DNA of 64,000 bases, from the NCBI RefSeq assembly GCF_937616625.2, contig NC_065571.1, forward strand, positions 26,548,201 to 26,612,200, read 5' to 3'. This document shows positions 12,758-22,943 of this stretch, piece by piece. This DNA comes from Mercurialis annua. Lineage: Eukaryota; Streptophyta; Magnoliopsida; Malpighiales; Euphorbiaceae. Made by a program: the position numbers and the translations under genes. The notes under the pieces were generated by a model. That model made no database searches and was not told the DNA's origin. It was given only the letters and a program-made list of their open reading frames with translations. Each line of letters starts with the position of its first letter. The stretch's first letter is position 1.

Positions 12758-15700
12758 TCACGGAAATAGAAAAGGATAGCGATTCCGCATATCCAACTCG
12801 GTCTCCCAAGTACACTCCTCTACAGAATGATTGCGCCAGAGAACTTTGACCATCGGAATCTCCTTGTTCCGCAATTTACGCACCTGCGTATCGACAATCT
12901 CAACTGGCTGTTCCTCATAGGACAGCTCCTGGTCAATCTCAACACTCTGAGGCACAATCACGTGCGAAGGATCAGAAATGCACTTTCTCAACATAGAAAC
13001 GTGAAACACAGGATGCACTAACGACATGTCTGGCGGTAGAACCAGACGATAAGCCACAGCTCCAATCCGTTCCGAAATCTCATAAGGACCAATATACCTC
13101 GGTGCTAACTTTCCCTTGACGCCAAAACGAACCACGCCTTTCATAGGCGAAACCCGAAGAAATACGAAATCACCAACCTGGAACTCAATGTCTTTCCTCT
13201 TCGGATCAGCATAACTCTTATGCCGACTAAAAGCAGTCTCTAACCTCCGCTTAATCAACGGTACCTTCTCAGAGGTAATCTGAATAATCTCCGCTCCCGA
13301 GAGTTTACGCTCTCCGACCTCCTCCCAACAGATAGGAGATCTACACTTACGCCCGTACAAATCCTCATACGGCGCCATCTCGATACTCGCATGATAACTG
13401 TTGTTATAGGAAAACTCAATCAACGGCAAATGAGTATCCCAGCTACCCTGAAAATCGAGAACACACATCCTGAGCATATCCTCCAACGTCTGAATAGTCC
13501 TCTCAGACTGACCGTCAGTCTGAGGATGAAAAGCTGTACTGAAATCCAACCGAGAACCCAAGGATTCCTGTAACGCCTTCCAAAACCTCGAAGTAAACAC
13601 AGAACCTCTGTCTGAAACAATAGAAACCGGTACACCATGCAAACTGACAATCCTGTCGATGTACAACTGAGCCAACCTCGAAGCAGCATACGAAACCTTA
13701 ATCGGAAGGAAATGAGCTGACTTGGTCATACGGTCAACTATCACCCAGATGGAGTCGTATCCCTGTCGAGTACGTGGTAACCCAACCACAAAATCCATAG
13801 CAATCCGCTCCCACTTCCACTCTGGAATAGGTAATGGCTGCAGATAGCCAAAAGGTCTCTGATGTTCCAGCTTCACCTGCTGGCACGTCAGACACTTAGA
13901 AACATACTCAGCGACATCCTTCTTCATCCCGCTCCACCAGTAGGTACCCTTAAGATCATGGTACATCTTAGTAGAACCCGGATGAACACTATAAGCAGAC
14001 TTGTGCGCTTCTTCCAGAATCTGGTCCCTCAAACCATCTGAATCCGGAACACACAGTCTCGAACCATGTCTCAGAACACCATCCACAAAAGTAAACTCAG
14101 AATTTCCATCCTGTTGAACTTCCTCAATAATCCGTTTCAATTGTGGATCCTCAGCTTGTAAAGCTTTGATCCGATCAATCAAAACGGGTTGCACTTGCAA
14201 CTGTGATAACAAACAACCAGTCTGAGAAATCTGAAACTCATAGCCTGAAGCTATCAAACTGTGCCACTCTCTAACCATGGTTCTACGCCCAATCTCAGAA
14301 ATATGAGCCAAGCTGCCCGAAGACTTGCGACTCAACGCATCGGCTACCACATTAGCCTTACCAGGATGGTACTGAATAGTACAGTCGTAGTCTTTCAGCA
14401 ACTCTAACCACCTCCTCTGTCTCAAGTTCAACTCTCTCTGATCAAAGATATATTTCAGACTCTTATGATCAGTGAAAATCTCACAAGTAGCACCATACAA
14501 ATAATGCCTCCAAATTTTCAGCGCAAAAACCACAGCTGCCAACTCTAAATCATGAGTAGGGTAATTCACCTCATGCTTCTTCAACTGTCTGGAAGCATAG
14601 GCAATCACCTGTCCATGTTGCATCAGAACGCAACCCAAACCAATCCGAGACGCATCACAATACACTGTGAAACCATCAATGCCAGAAGGCAATGCCAACA
14701 CCGGAGCTGTAGTCAAAATCTCCTTGAGCTTCTCAAAGCTCGCCTCGCACTTGTCAGTCCACTCAAACTTGACACCCTTCTGTGTCAGTTTAGTCAAAGG
14801 TGCAGATATTCTGGAGAAATCTTGCACGAACCGACGATAGTAGCCAGCTAAACCCAGAAAACTTCTGATCTCGGTAACTGACCTTGGCCTTTGCCAATCC
14901 ATGACCGCCTCAATCTTCTTCGGATCAACCTTGATCCCATCTTTCGACACCACGTGTCCTAGAAAGGTAACCTGATCCAACCAGAACTCACATTTTGAGA
15001 ACTTAGCATACAACTGATGCTCACGCAACGTCTGTAGTATAGTCCTCAAATGGTAAGCATGCTCCTCCTCACTCCGAGAATAGATCAAAATGTCATCAAT
15101 GAAGACGATAACAAATTGATCCAAAAACGGCTTGAACACTCTGTTCATCATATCCATAAATGCTGCTGGTGCGTTCGTCAGACCAAAGGACATAACCAGA
15201 AACTCAAAATGTCCATAACGAGTCCGAAAAGCAGTCTTAGGTACATCTGCATCACGGATCCGAAGCTGATGATACCCAGACCTCAGATCAATCTTGGAAA
15301 AACACTTCGCACCCTGCAACTGGTCAAACAAATCATCGATGCGAGGAAGAGGATATCTGTTCTTGACAGTAACCTTGTTCAACTGTCTGTAGTCGATACA
15401 GAGTCGAAAGGAACCGTCTTTCTTCTTCACAAATAGAACTGGAGCACCCCACGGAGAAGTACTCGGTCTGATGAACCCGCTATCCAACAACTCTTGTAAC
15501 TGGTCCTTCAACTCCTTCAGCTCTGCAGGAGCCATCCGATACGGCGGTATCGAAATCGGAGCTGTACCAGAAACCACATCAATGCAAAACTCAATATCAC
15601 GATCAGGTGGTAATCCAGGCAATTCCTCTGGAAACACATCAGTGAACTCATTCACTATCGGTACACTATGCATATCACTACCACCAGCCTCCAAATCACG

Positions 15701-17725
15701 AACCACAGCAAGAAAACCCTGGCAACCCTTGCCTAACATCCGCTTCGCCTTGATGGCGGAAATCAGATTCTTAGGTGTCTCTGCCTTTTCTCCCTGAAAG
15801 GAAAAAGGTAGACCACCTGGAATCCTGAACTCGACTGACTTCTCTCGACAGTCAATAGAAGCATAATGGCGTGACAACCAGTCCATCCCCAAGATAACAT
15901 CAAAAGAAAGAACATCAAGTACAATCAAATCAGCACATAGTTCTCTACCCTGAATAACCACAGGACAAGAAGGATAGACGACGTCCACTACTACACCTTC
16001 AGACATAGGTGTAGACACAGCTAGAGGTTCACTCAAAACAGATGGTGCTCTACCCAATTTCCCAGCAAAACAAGTAGAAACAAACGAATGGGTCGCACCC
16101 GCATCAAATAATACCAAAGCATCAGTAAAAGAAATCGGAATGGTACCTTGCACCACAGCATTTGATGCACGCGCATCCTGAGGAGTAAGTGCGAACACTC
16201 TGGCCTGACCCTGCGGCTGCTGCTGCGAACTCTGTCCAGTACCATAACCGTTGGAACCTCTACCGCCGTTACCACGGCCACCAAAACCTCTGCCACCAGA
16301 ACCACGGCCCCGCTGGCCACCAAAAGATGCTGCAGGTTGAGAGTACCCTACAGACTGTGTAAACGCAGGTCTCTGCTGCTGATAAGATGACTGCGCCACA
16401 CTGGAGTTAGACATCTGCTGCCCAGATGTCGGACACTCCCTAGAAAAATGACCCGGCTGGCCGCAAGTAAAACAACCTCCAGGAGCTAACTGACACTGAC
16501 CAAAGTGCCTGCGTCTGCAATTCTGGCAGAACGGAATGTTCGATCCACCACTGTACCCGCGTCCTGAACCACGGTTACTCCCACTGCTACTGGAACTGTA
16601 CGGAGCACTCCTGGCACTATGCCTCCCTTTGTTGTGAGTCCGTCGACTCCCCCTGTTGGCCTGAGAAGAGCCACTGTAGTAGTTCCCACTACCATGCTGC
16701 ACTGGGGCCTGCTGCCCCCCACTAGGAACGTCACTCTTTCCCTTCTGATTCTGGAAAGGGTCAGAGATCGTCCCAAACTGAACCATCGAATTTTCCATCC
16801 GCCGCGCACTATCCACTAACCGGGCAAACTCCATGTTTGTCCCTATCAGCAAAGGAAGAAACTCCGAGCCTAAACCCCTAACATAACGGTCGTTCACTCG
16901 CTCTTGATCACCCTGTAGATCTGTAGCAAACCGCCCCAAACGTACAAACTCAGTAGTGTAGTCTGTCACTGATCTATCCCCCTTCTTCAAAGTGAGCAGC
17001 TTTTCTCTGAAACTCTCAGTAACAGAGAAGGGTAGATAGTAACCTCTGAACCTGGTCACAAAATCAGCCCAAGGCAAAGTATCCATAACTGACCTGATGT
17101 TATCGCGATACCAATCCTTAGCTGGACCCTTCAGCGACATTTCCACAAGCATCACTGATTGACGATCAGACGCTTGAATCCTCTGACTGTTGTACTCAAA
17201 TTCCTCCAAAAAGTCAAGAGCATCCCCAGTACCATCAAAAGAAGTCGGATTCAACTTCAAGTAAGTCATCACCAACTCTCTGTCTGTTGGAACATGACCG
17301 ACACCAGCAATTCCACCAATACCAGCTACAGCACCAACCTGAGGTTGCTGTTGCTGCGCTAACTGACCCAGTATATTACACTGGTTCTGCAGTAGAGCTT
17401 GATTGATCTGCATCTCGACAACGCCAGCCAAGAAAGTAGTGAAGTCGAACGCTTGCAAATTTGGTGCTTGCTGCACCCCTGGTGCCTGCTGCACATTCGG
17501 TGCCTGAACACCTGCTGCACCGCGCCCTCTAGCTCCACCTCTACCAGCACCAGCTCCTCTGCCTCTACCAGCACCTCTACCTCTGCCAGCACCTCCACCT
17601 CGACCACGTCCAGCATTTGCCTGAACTGGTGGTGCGTTCTGGTCGACTTCCATAGAAATCGCATCATCAGCCACAGCTTCTTGCTCTGCCGCAGCACGAG
17701 CACGAGTACGAATAACGTTGTCCAT
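12758..17725 (-). CDS. Gag-Pol polyprotein of a Tekay/Del chromovirus (1655 aa)
   Basis: One uninterrupted frame encodes capsid and all enzymes needed for copying and integration. Visible order: RG-rich N-terminus (about 38-75); Gag core (about 150-310); zinc knuckle C418-x2-C421-x4-H426-x4-C431, with a second Cys/His cluster at C400, C403, H407, C411; aspartic protease D541-A-G-A-T-H-S-F; RT (about 735-915) with first catalytic Asp D813 and FIDD at 875-878; RNase H D1024, E1061, D1086, D1129; integrase zinc site H1241, H1248, C1278, C1281 and catalytic D1311, D1372, E1408 (35-residue spacing); GPY motif near 1546; chromodomain about 1600-1650. The start Met lies 325 bp after the PBS and similar N-terminal residues begin the gag at 62695. 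The protease has DAG instead of the common DSG/DTG. There is no stop or frameshift between gag and pol, as is usual in this clade. Confidence 0.97.
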   Translation of the reverse strand: MDNVIRTRARAAAEQEAVADDAISMEVDQNAPPVQANAGRGRGGGAGRGRGAGRGRGAGAGRGGARGRGAAGVQAPNVQQAPGVQQAPNLQAFDFTTFLAGVVEMQINQALLQNQCNILGQLAQQQQPQVGAVAGIGGIAGVGHVPTDRELVMTYLKLNPTSFDGTGDALDFLEEFEYNSQRIQASDRQSVMLVEMSLKGPAKDWYRDNIRSVMDTLPWADFVTRFRGYYLPFSVTESFREKLLTLKKGDRSVTDYTTEFVRLGRFATDLQGDQERVNDRYVRGLGSEFLPLLIGTNMEFARLVDSARRMENSMVQFGTISDPFQNQKGKSDVPSGGQQAPVQHGSGNYYSGSSQANRGSRRTHNKGRHSARSAPYSSSSSGSNRGSGRGYSGGSNIPFCQNCRRRHFGQCQLAPGGCFTCGQPGHFSRECPTSGQQMSNSSVAQSSYQQQRPAFTQSVGYSQPAASFGGQRGRGSGGRGFGGRGNGGRGSNGYGTGQSSQQQPQGQARVFALTPQDARASNAVVQGTIPISFTDALVLFDAGATHSFVSTCFAGKLGRAPSVLSEPLAVSTPMSEGVVVDVVYPSCPVVIQGRELCADLIVLDVLSFDVILGMDWLSRHYASIDCREKSVEFRIPGGLPFSFQGEKAETPKNLISAIKAKRMLGKGCQGFLAVVRDLEAGGSDMHSVPIVNEFTDVFPEELPGLPPDRDIEFCIDVVSGTAPISIPPYRMAPAELKELKDQLQELLDSGFIRPSTSPWGAPVLFVKKKDGSFRLCIDYRQLNKVTVKNRYPLPRIDDLFDQLQGAKCFSKIDLRSGYHQLRIRDADVPKTAFRTRYGHFEFLVMSFGLTNAPAAFMDMMNRVFKPFLDQFVIVFIDDILIYSRSEEEHAYHLRTILQTLREHQLYAKFSKCEFWLDQVTFLGHVVSKDGIKVDPKKIEAVMDWQRPRSVTEIRSFLGLAGYYRRFVQDFSRISAPLTKLTQKGVKFEWTDKCEASFEKLKEILTTAPVLALPSGIDGFTVYCDASRIGLGCVLMQHGQVIAYASRQLKKHEVNYPTHDLELAAVVFALKIWRHYLYGATCEIFTDHKSLKYIFDQRELNLRQRRWLELLKDYDCTIQYHPGKANVVADALSRKSSGSLAHISEIGRRTMVREWHSLIASGYEFQISQTGCLLSQLQVQPVLIDRIKALQAEDPQLKRIIEEVQQDGNSEFTFVDGVLRHGSRLCVPDSDGLRDQILEEAHKSAYSVHPGSTKMYHDLKGTYWWSGMKKDVAEYVSKCLTCQQVKLEHQRPFGYLQPLPIPEWKWERIAMDFVVGLPRTRQGYDSIWVIVDRMTKSAHFLPIKVSYAASRLAQLYIDRIVSLHGVPVSIVSDRGSVFTSRFWKALQESLGSRLDFSTAFHPQTDGQSERTIQTLEDMLRMCVLDFQGSWDTHLPLIEFSYNNSYHASIEMAPYEDLYGRKCRSPICWEEVGERKLSGAEIIQITSEKVPLIKRRLETAFSRHKSYADPKRKDIEFQVGDFVFLRVSPMKGVVRFGVKGKLAPRYIGPYEISERIGAVAYRLVLPPDMSLVHPVFHVSMLRKCISDPSHVIVPQSVEIDQELSYEEQPVEIVDTQVRKLRNKEIPMVKVLWRNHSVEECTWETELDMRNRYPFLFP

Positions 17726-18050
17726 ATCCTAAGATTGAACAACAACAATTTAAATAACAAAAATTTCATACCCAAGTATGAACAAAACAAGCAACATATA
17801 GGATTTCCCAAGAAATCAACAGCAATAAAATGTTCACCCAAGTGAAATAGCATTAACAATTAAAAGCATCAAATCAACAAATAATGACTGACTCGACGCA
17901 ATCCTAATGGTGTAGGCAGAATGTTTTAAAAATCAAAAGATGACGTTTTTAAAGACATGACAGAATCCTATATCCGCAGTAGTTCCTAAGACACAATCAA
18001 ACTTAACAGAGTAAACACATAGCAAGCAATGGCCTTGGTTTGAAACCAAA
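17726..18050 (-). other. Untranslated leader between PBS and Gag-Pol
   Basis: A 325-bp non-coding leader. It includes a CATACTTGGGTATG motif that recurs at the same place in the defective element downstream of LTR A (about 29050). Expected to hold dimerisation and packaging signals; none can be pinned down by eye. Confidence 0.7.
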
Positions 18051-18062
18051 GCTCTGATACCA
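18051..18062 (-). promoter_or_regulatory. Primer binding site, tRNA-iMet type
   Basis: In sense, TGGTATCAGAGC starts 4 nt (AACT) after the 5' LTR end. Twelve bases match the complement of the initiator tRNA-Met 3' end, the standard primer for plant LTR elements. The same PBS occurs at 28714-28725 and 62346-62357. Confidence 0.93.
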
Positions 18063-20596
18063 AGTTTGTCACGACCCATTTTCATGAATCGCGACCGGCG
18101 CTAGGGTATGGGTAATGTAGTACCGAAACCCGTAGCTAGCCTTTCTTATAAAGCATAAACACATAAACCTGCAGAAAACCAATGCTCGGGGGCAACCGAG
18201 ACTTCAACCTAATCTAGCAGATATAATAATCAACAATTAATATAACATGCTTATTCAATTCTGATTCTAAAATAGATTTATCATAACCCGATAAAAATAA
18301 TAAAACATGCCAAAGCAATATAACCAGTCGAACCAATCCGACAAAATAAATAATAATAACAAGGACGTCTAGTTACTACTGCGGTCTAAGAATAAAACAG
18401 TTTTACAATTTTATTAAAATAGAAGGAACCTCCGAGGAAACGTAAATGCGGAGATCACTAGACTCTCTCAGATAATAACCCTGGGAAAAATTGGGAAAAC
18501 AACGGGGTCAGATATACTGAGATGAGTTCATACCACTATCTACATTTATTAAGTGGAAAACCTTTAAAAACGTTTAAAACATATAATAACGATATTACGG
18601 ATAATAGTTGGAACCCTAATCCACAATTCTAAATAATAATCATAATCCAATAGGTCTGGTCCCGAGAGCTGAGCTACACCGAGTTACCACTGACCACACT
18701 TATACCAGAGTCCCGAGAGCTGAGCTACACCGAGTTACTCTACCTGGTCCCGAGAGCTATGCTCACACCGAGTTACCACATTTCCATAAATACCTTACCC
18801 AGATCAATACCGGTGCGCACGCAGTCCTAATGATGCCCATTAGGTAGCACGTTCCAACTAAGAACCATAATATAAAAACAGTTCGAAATATACGTACAGT
18901 ATATATATTTAATATTAAAATAACAATTTACTTAATAAAGCGGTAAATAGTAAATATAAACTCACTGCTTGCTAATCCGCGTGAAATACCGGCAAGCAAC
19001 TAACTTTGGTTCGCCTCTGAAGCACGAACAGTAGACGAGTCTAGACAAATAAAATAATTATTAAAATCAGACCCTAACTCTAAAGAGTACTAGACACCAC
19101 ATAAGACTAGCACAATTAACACGTAGTAAATAACAATCCAACGTAACACAAATATAACCAAAAGGTAATAAAGCCCAATTAATATAAGTCTATTGAGTTC
19201 CCGCTTAAATCCAATTTATAAATATAATTTAATAACTTTAAATAACAAATAATTTCCAAATAGTGGGTTAGCCGAGTTACCAATAACTACCAAGCTAACC
19301 TCACTTGTCGGATGACCCAAGTCTAATCCGACTCAAAACGTTTATCAAATATAAACCCGAGTTTATCTTTATAAAACAATTTAACAAAATAATAATCCAT
19401 TTTAAAAACGGAACTCAATAACTTCAATTTCAAGTAACCCAAGTTACAACCCCAAAAACTTAATCATATAAGTCAAATAAAAGTTTAGGGACTAAATTGC
19501 ACTTTAGCCAATAAGGGACTAAACTGTACTTTTGCCAATTAGGGACTAAATTGTAATTTAGCCAATTTGATACCCAAAAATCAAATTAATTACTTTTATT
19601 TTATAATTAAAACCAACAATAAAGTTATTAACCAAAAATCCACTTAATTAAGTTGTAAAATAAGTTTAGGGGCTAAATTGTAATTTAGCCAACTTTTGAC
19701 AAAACGACATTTGAAAACAATTATAATTACCCGAGTAATTATATTAACTTAATTTATAAATATCTATCATTTCCACTATTTAATTTATATACAAAATAAA
19801 ACCCAAGTTATTAGTTAAAGTTAAACTTAAAGGATTGATTTTATTTAAGCAAAATAACTTGGTGGCTAAAGTGGCTATTAAGCCATCATCTTCTTTGTTC
19901 AAAAAGAAAGCAGCCCGCCTATGCCAAACAACCAAAATCACCATTTTTGATTCTGAAACTAAGCTCACATCTCAATCTTCATCACCCAAGCAACTTAATT
20001 TATCAAAGAACAACACACTAATCACCTAATTCAAACCCATAAACATTCAACACTAAGAATCATAATACGGCAGTGAAGGGATCAAGCAATGATAACCAAG
20101 AGCAACCAAAACACTACGGATCCGAGAATTAAAGATGAAACAACTCAATTAAAAGCTTGATCTAATAACTACTAATCATGCCAAGGGATCCATAATCAAA
20201 AGACAAGCAAAACCAAATCCAAAATTCACACAAGGACTCGGCAGAAACAAAAAAAAACAAGAACAGATAATAGGCAAACAGAAAACGGAAATCGTACGGC
20301 GAATGAAACGAGATCAACGGCGTACCGTTCAGCGAAACTGAGGTAGGGAAACGTAGGTACGTGAGTCTAGATCGTCTGGAATCGAACGGAATCAATTTTG
20401 ATCTAGAAACGAAAGAGAACGAACCAAATTACGCAATATCGTTCAAAGGTAAAAAATCTGGAAATCAAGAATTAAGAACACTTACTGAACAGCAACTTTG
20501 GAGGATGATTACGGATTCGATACTCAGCGAAATGACAAGTGGAAAACGGCTAGGGTTTGTTTGCAGCGTGATGAAGGTTTTTGTGAAGAAATCGAC

Positions 20597-20604
20597 TTTA
20601 AATA
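20597..20604 (-). promoter_or_regulatory. Putative TATA box of the chromovirus 5' LTR
   Basis: In sense, TATTTAAA lies about 410 bp from the LTR start, downstream of the palindrome cluster. It would drive transcription of the genomic RNA. LTR B and LTR C have CTATTTAAAC in the comparable position, which supports the assignment. Confidence 0.55.
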
Positions 20605-20682
20605 ACGAAGGGAAGTGGGCCGAAAACGAGGTCGAAAAGGGCTGGGCGAAGGGGTGAGGGCTGCAAATCATTCCCGAACGGA

Positions 20683-20861
20683 AAGGCCAAAAATTTGGCC
20701 TGATCCCGTTCGGGAAAAGGCCTGGTCCCGAACGGGACCAGTGCAAATTTTGCACAGTCCCGTACGGGACAGGCACAGTCCCGTACGGGACCTTACGGGA
20801 TTTCATCAGGTCTCTTACGAGACCTGGTTTATCCCTTGGTTCAACCATTTGGTTGAACCAA
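20683..20861. repeat. Cluster of palindromes and hairpins in U3 (5' LTR)
   Basis: Same series as in the 3' LTR, including the paired GTCCCGTACGGGAC palindromes and the 12-bp stem hairpin at 20836-20861. As this is the promoter-bearing LTR, any regulatory effect would act here. Confidence 0.85.
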
Positions 20862-21015
20862 GACCCAAAGGAGAAGTTTATATTTTTTTTTAAAACCGAA
20901 CCGAAGATGAATCGAACCACAATTAATTTACGAAACTTCAAATACCCCACAAAATACATCCGGAACCACGTCGGAAATTACAAAAATAAATTTAAAAATT
21001 TTACGGGATATTACA

Positions 21016-22943
21016 CTTTCGTAACGTTTTAAATGTTTGGATTTGTTTCTTAATATTTTAAACGTTTAGCTTAAATCATTAAAAAGGTAAAACGTTTGGA
21101 TTTGTTCTGTAACCTTTTAAACGTTTGGCCTAAACCGCTAAAAGGTGAAACATTAGGATTTGTTTCGTAACGTTTTAAACGTTTGGATTTCTTTTGTAAT
21201 GCTTTAAACGTTTTAATTAAATTTCTAAAAAGGTGAAATATTAGGATTTGCTTCGTAACTTTTTAAATGTTTGGTTTAAATCGCTAAAAAGATGAAATGC
21301 TAAGATTTGTTTCGTAACGTTTTAAACGTTTGACTTAAATCGCTAAAAAGGTGAAACGTCAGGATTTTTTCGTAGCGGTTAAAATGTTTGAATTGATTTC
21401 GTAACAGTTTAAACGTTTGGATTGGTTTCGTAACGTTTTAAACGTTTGGCTTATATCGCTAATAAGGTGAAACGTTTGGATTTGTTTCGAAACGTTTTAA
21501 ACGTTTGGCTTATATCGCTAAAAAGGTGAAACGATAGGATTTGTTTACTAACGTTTTAAACGTTTGGGTTAAATCGCTAAAAAGGTGAAATGCTAATTTT
21601 TTTTCGTAACGTTTTAAACGTTTTGCTTAAATCGCAAAAAAAGTTAAATGTTAGGATTTGTTTTGTTTCGTAACGGTTTAACGTTTCGATTTATTTCGTA
21701 GCGTTTTAAACGTTTGGGTTAAATCGCTAAAAAATTGAAACATTTGGATGGGTTTTGTAACATTTTAAACAATTTCCTTAAATCTCTCAAAAGGTGAAAT
21801 GTTTGTATTTGTTTCGTAACGTTTTAAAGGTTTGGCTTAAATCGCTTAAAAGGTGAAACGTTTGGATTTGTTTCGTAAAGTTTTAAACGTCTAGATTGGT
21901 TTCGTAATGTTTTAAATGTTTGGCTTAAATCGCTAAAAAGGTGATACGTTTGGATTTTCGTTCGTAACATTTGTAAACATTTAGTTTAAATTTCTAAAAA
22001 AGGTGAAAAGTTTGGATTTGTTTCGTAATATTTTAAACGTTTGGCTTAAATCGTTAAAAATGTAAAACGTTTGGATTTGTTTTGTAACGTTTTAAACGTT
22101 TGGCTTAAATTGCTAAAAAGGTGAAACGTTAGGATTTGTTTCGTAACGTTTTAAACGTTTGGATTTGTGTCGAAACGTTTTAAACGTTTTGGCTTAAATT
22201 GCTAAAAAGGTGAAATGCTAGGATTTGTTTTCGTAACGTTTTACACGTTTGGCTTAAATCGCTAAAACGGTGAAATGTTAATATTTGTTTTGTAATTGTT
22301 TGAACGTTTGGATTGGATTCGTAACATTTTAAACGTTTAGCTTAAATCGCTAAAAAGAGCAAACGTTTGGATTTGTGTCGTAACGTTTTAAATGTTTGGC
22401 TTAAATTGCTAAAAAGGTGAAACGTCAGGATTTGTTTCGTAACTTTTTAAATGTTTGGCTTAAATTGCTAAAAAAGTGAAATGCTAGGATTTGTTTCGTA
22501 ACGTTTTAAACGTTTGGCTTAAATCGCTAAAAGCGTGAAACGTTAGGATTTGTTTCGTAACGGTTTGAATATTTGGATTGGTTTCGTAACGTTTTAAAAG
22601 TTTGGCTTAAATCGCTATAAAGATGAAACGTTTGGATTTGTTTCGAAACATTTTAAACGTCTGGCTTATATTGCTAAAAAAGGGAAACGTTAGGATTTGT
22701 TTCGTAACATTTTAAACGTTTGGCTTAAATCGCTAAAAATGGGAAACTTTAGTATTTGTTTCGTAACATTTTAAATGTTTCGCTTATATCACTAAAAAGG
22801 TGAAAAGTTAGGATTTTTTTCGTAATGTTTTAAACTCTTGAATCGGTTTCGTAACGTATTAAATGTTTGGCTTAAATTGCTAAAAAGGTGAAACGTTTAG
22901 ATTTGTTTCGTAACCTGTATAAACGTTTGCCTTAAAACTCTAA
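21016..22943 (+). repeat. Satellite array, block 3
   Basis: Satellite resumes directly after the chromovirus with the target duplication CTTTC and continues in the same orientation. It degrades at 22923-22943 (CCTGTATAAACG variant) where the CACTA-like element begins. Confidence 0.94.

Larger units (their letters stand above)
9692..21015 (-). mobile_element. Complete Ty3/gypsy chromovirus (Tekay/Del type), 11.3 kb
   Basis: A full-length LTR retrotransposon read on the minus strand: 5' LTR 18067-21015, PBS 18051-18062, leader, Gag-Pol 12758-17725, polypurine tract 12641-12651, 3' LTR 9692-12640. Target duplication CTTTC is present at 9687-9691 and 21016-21020, exactly joining two satellite halves. 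Both LTRs are 2949 bp and differ by only about nine or ten substitutions plus compensating 1-bp indels by eye (about 0.3%), so insertion is recent. Very long LTRs, the tRNA-iMet primer site and a C-terminal chromodomain in pol all fit the Tekay/Del clade. With an open polyprotein and intact ends it looks potentially autonomous. Confidence 0.95.
18067..21015 (-). repeat. 5' LTR of the complete chromovirus
   Basis: 2949 bp, nearly identical to the 3' LTR. In sense it runs from 21015 to 18067. Differences seen by eye include single-base changes matching 10092, 11011, 11750 and 12020 of the other copy and a 1-bp shift in the A-run near 20690. It contains the second copies of the cassette (18658-18778), the short tandem block (19487-19568) and the hairpin cluster (20683-20861). 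Confidence 0.95.

Noticed and set aside
14552..15436. Plus-strand ORFs opposite the Gag-Pol frame
   Set aside because: Shadows of the 1655-codon minus frame; no independent motif.
18051..18062. Possible tRNA-Met gene
   Set aside because: Only the 12-nt PBS complement is present; there is no cloverleaf.
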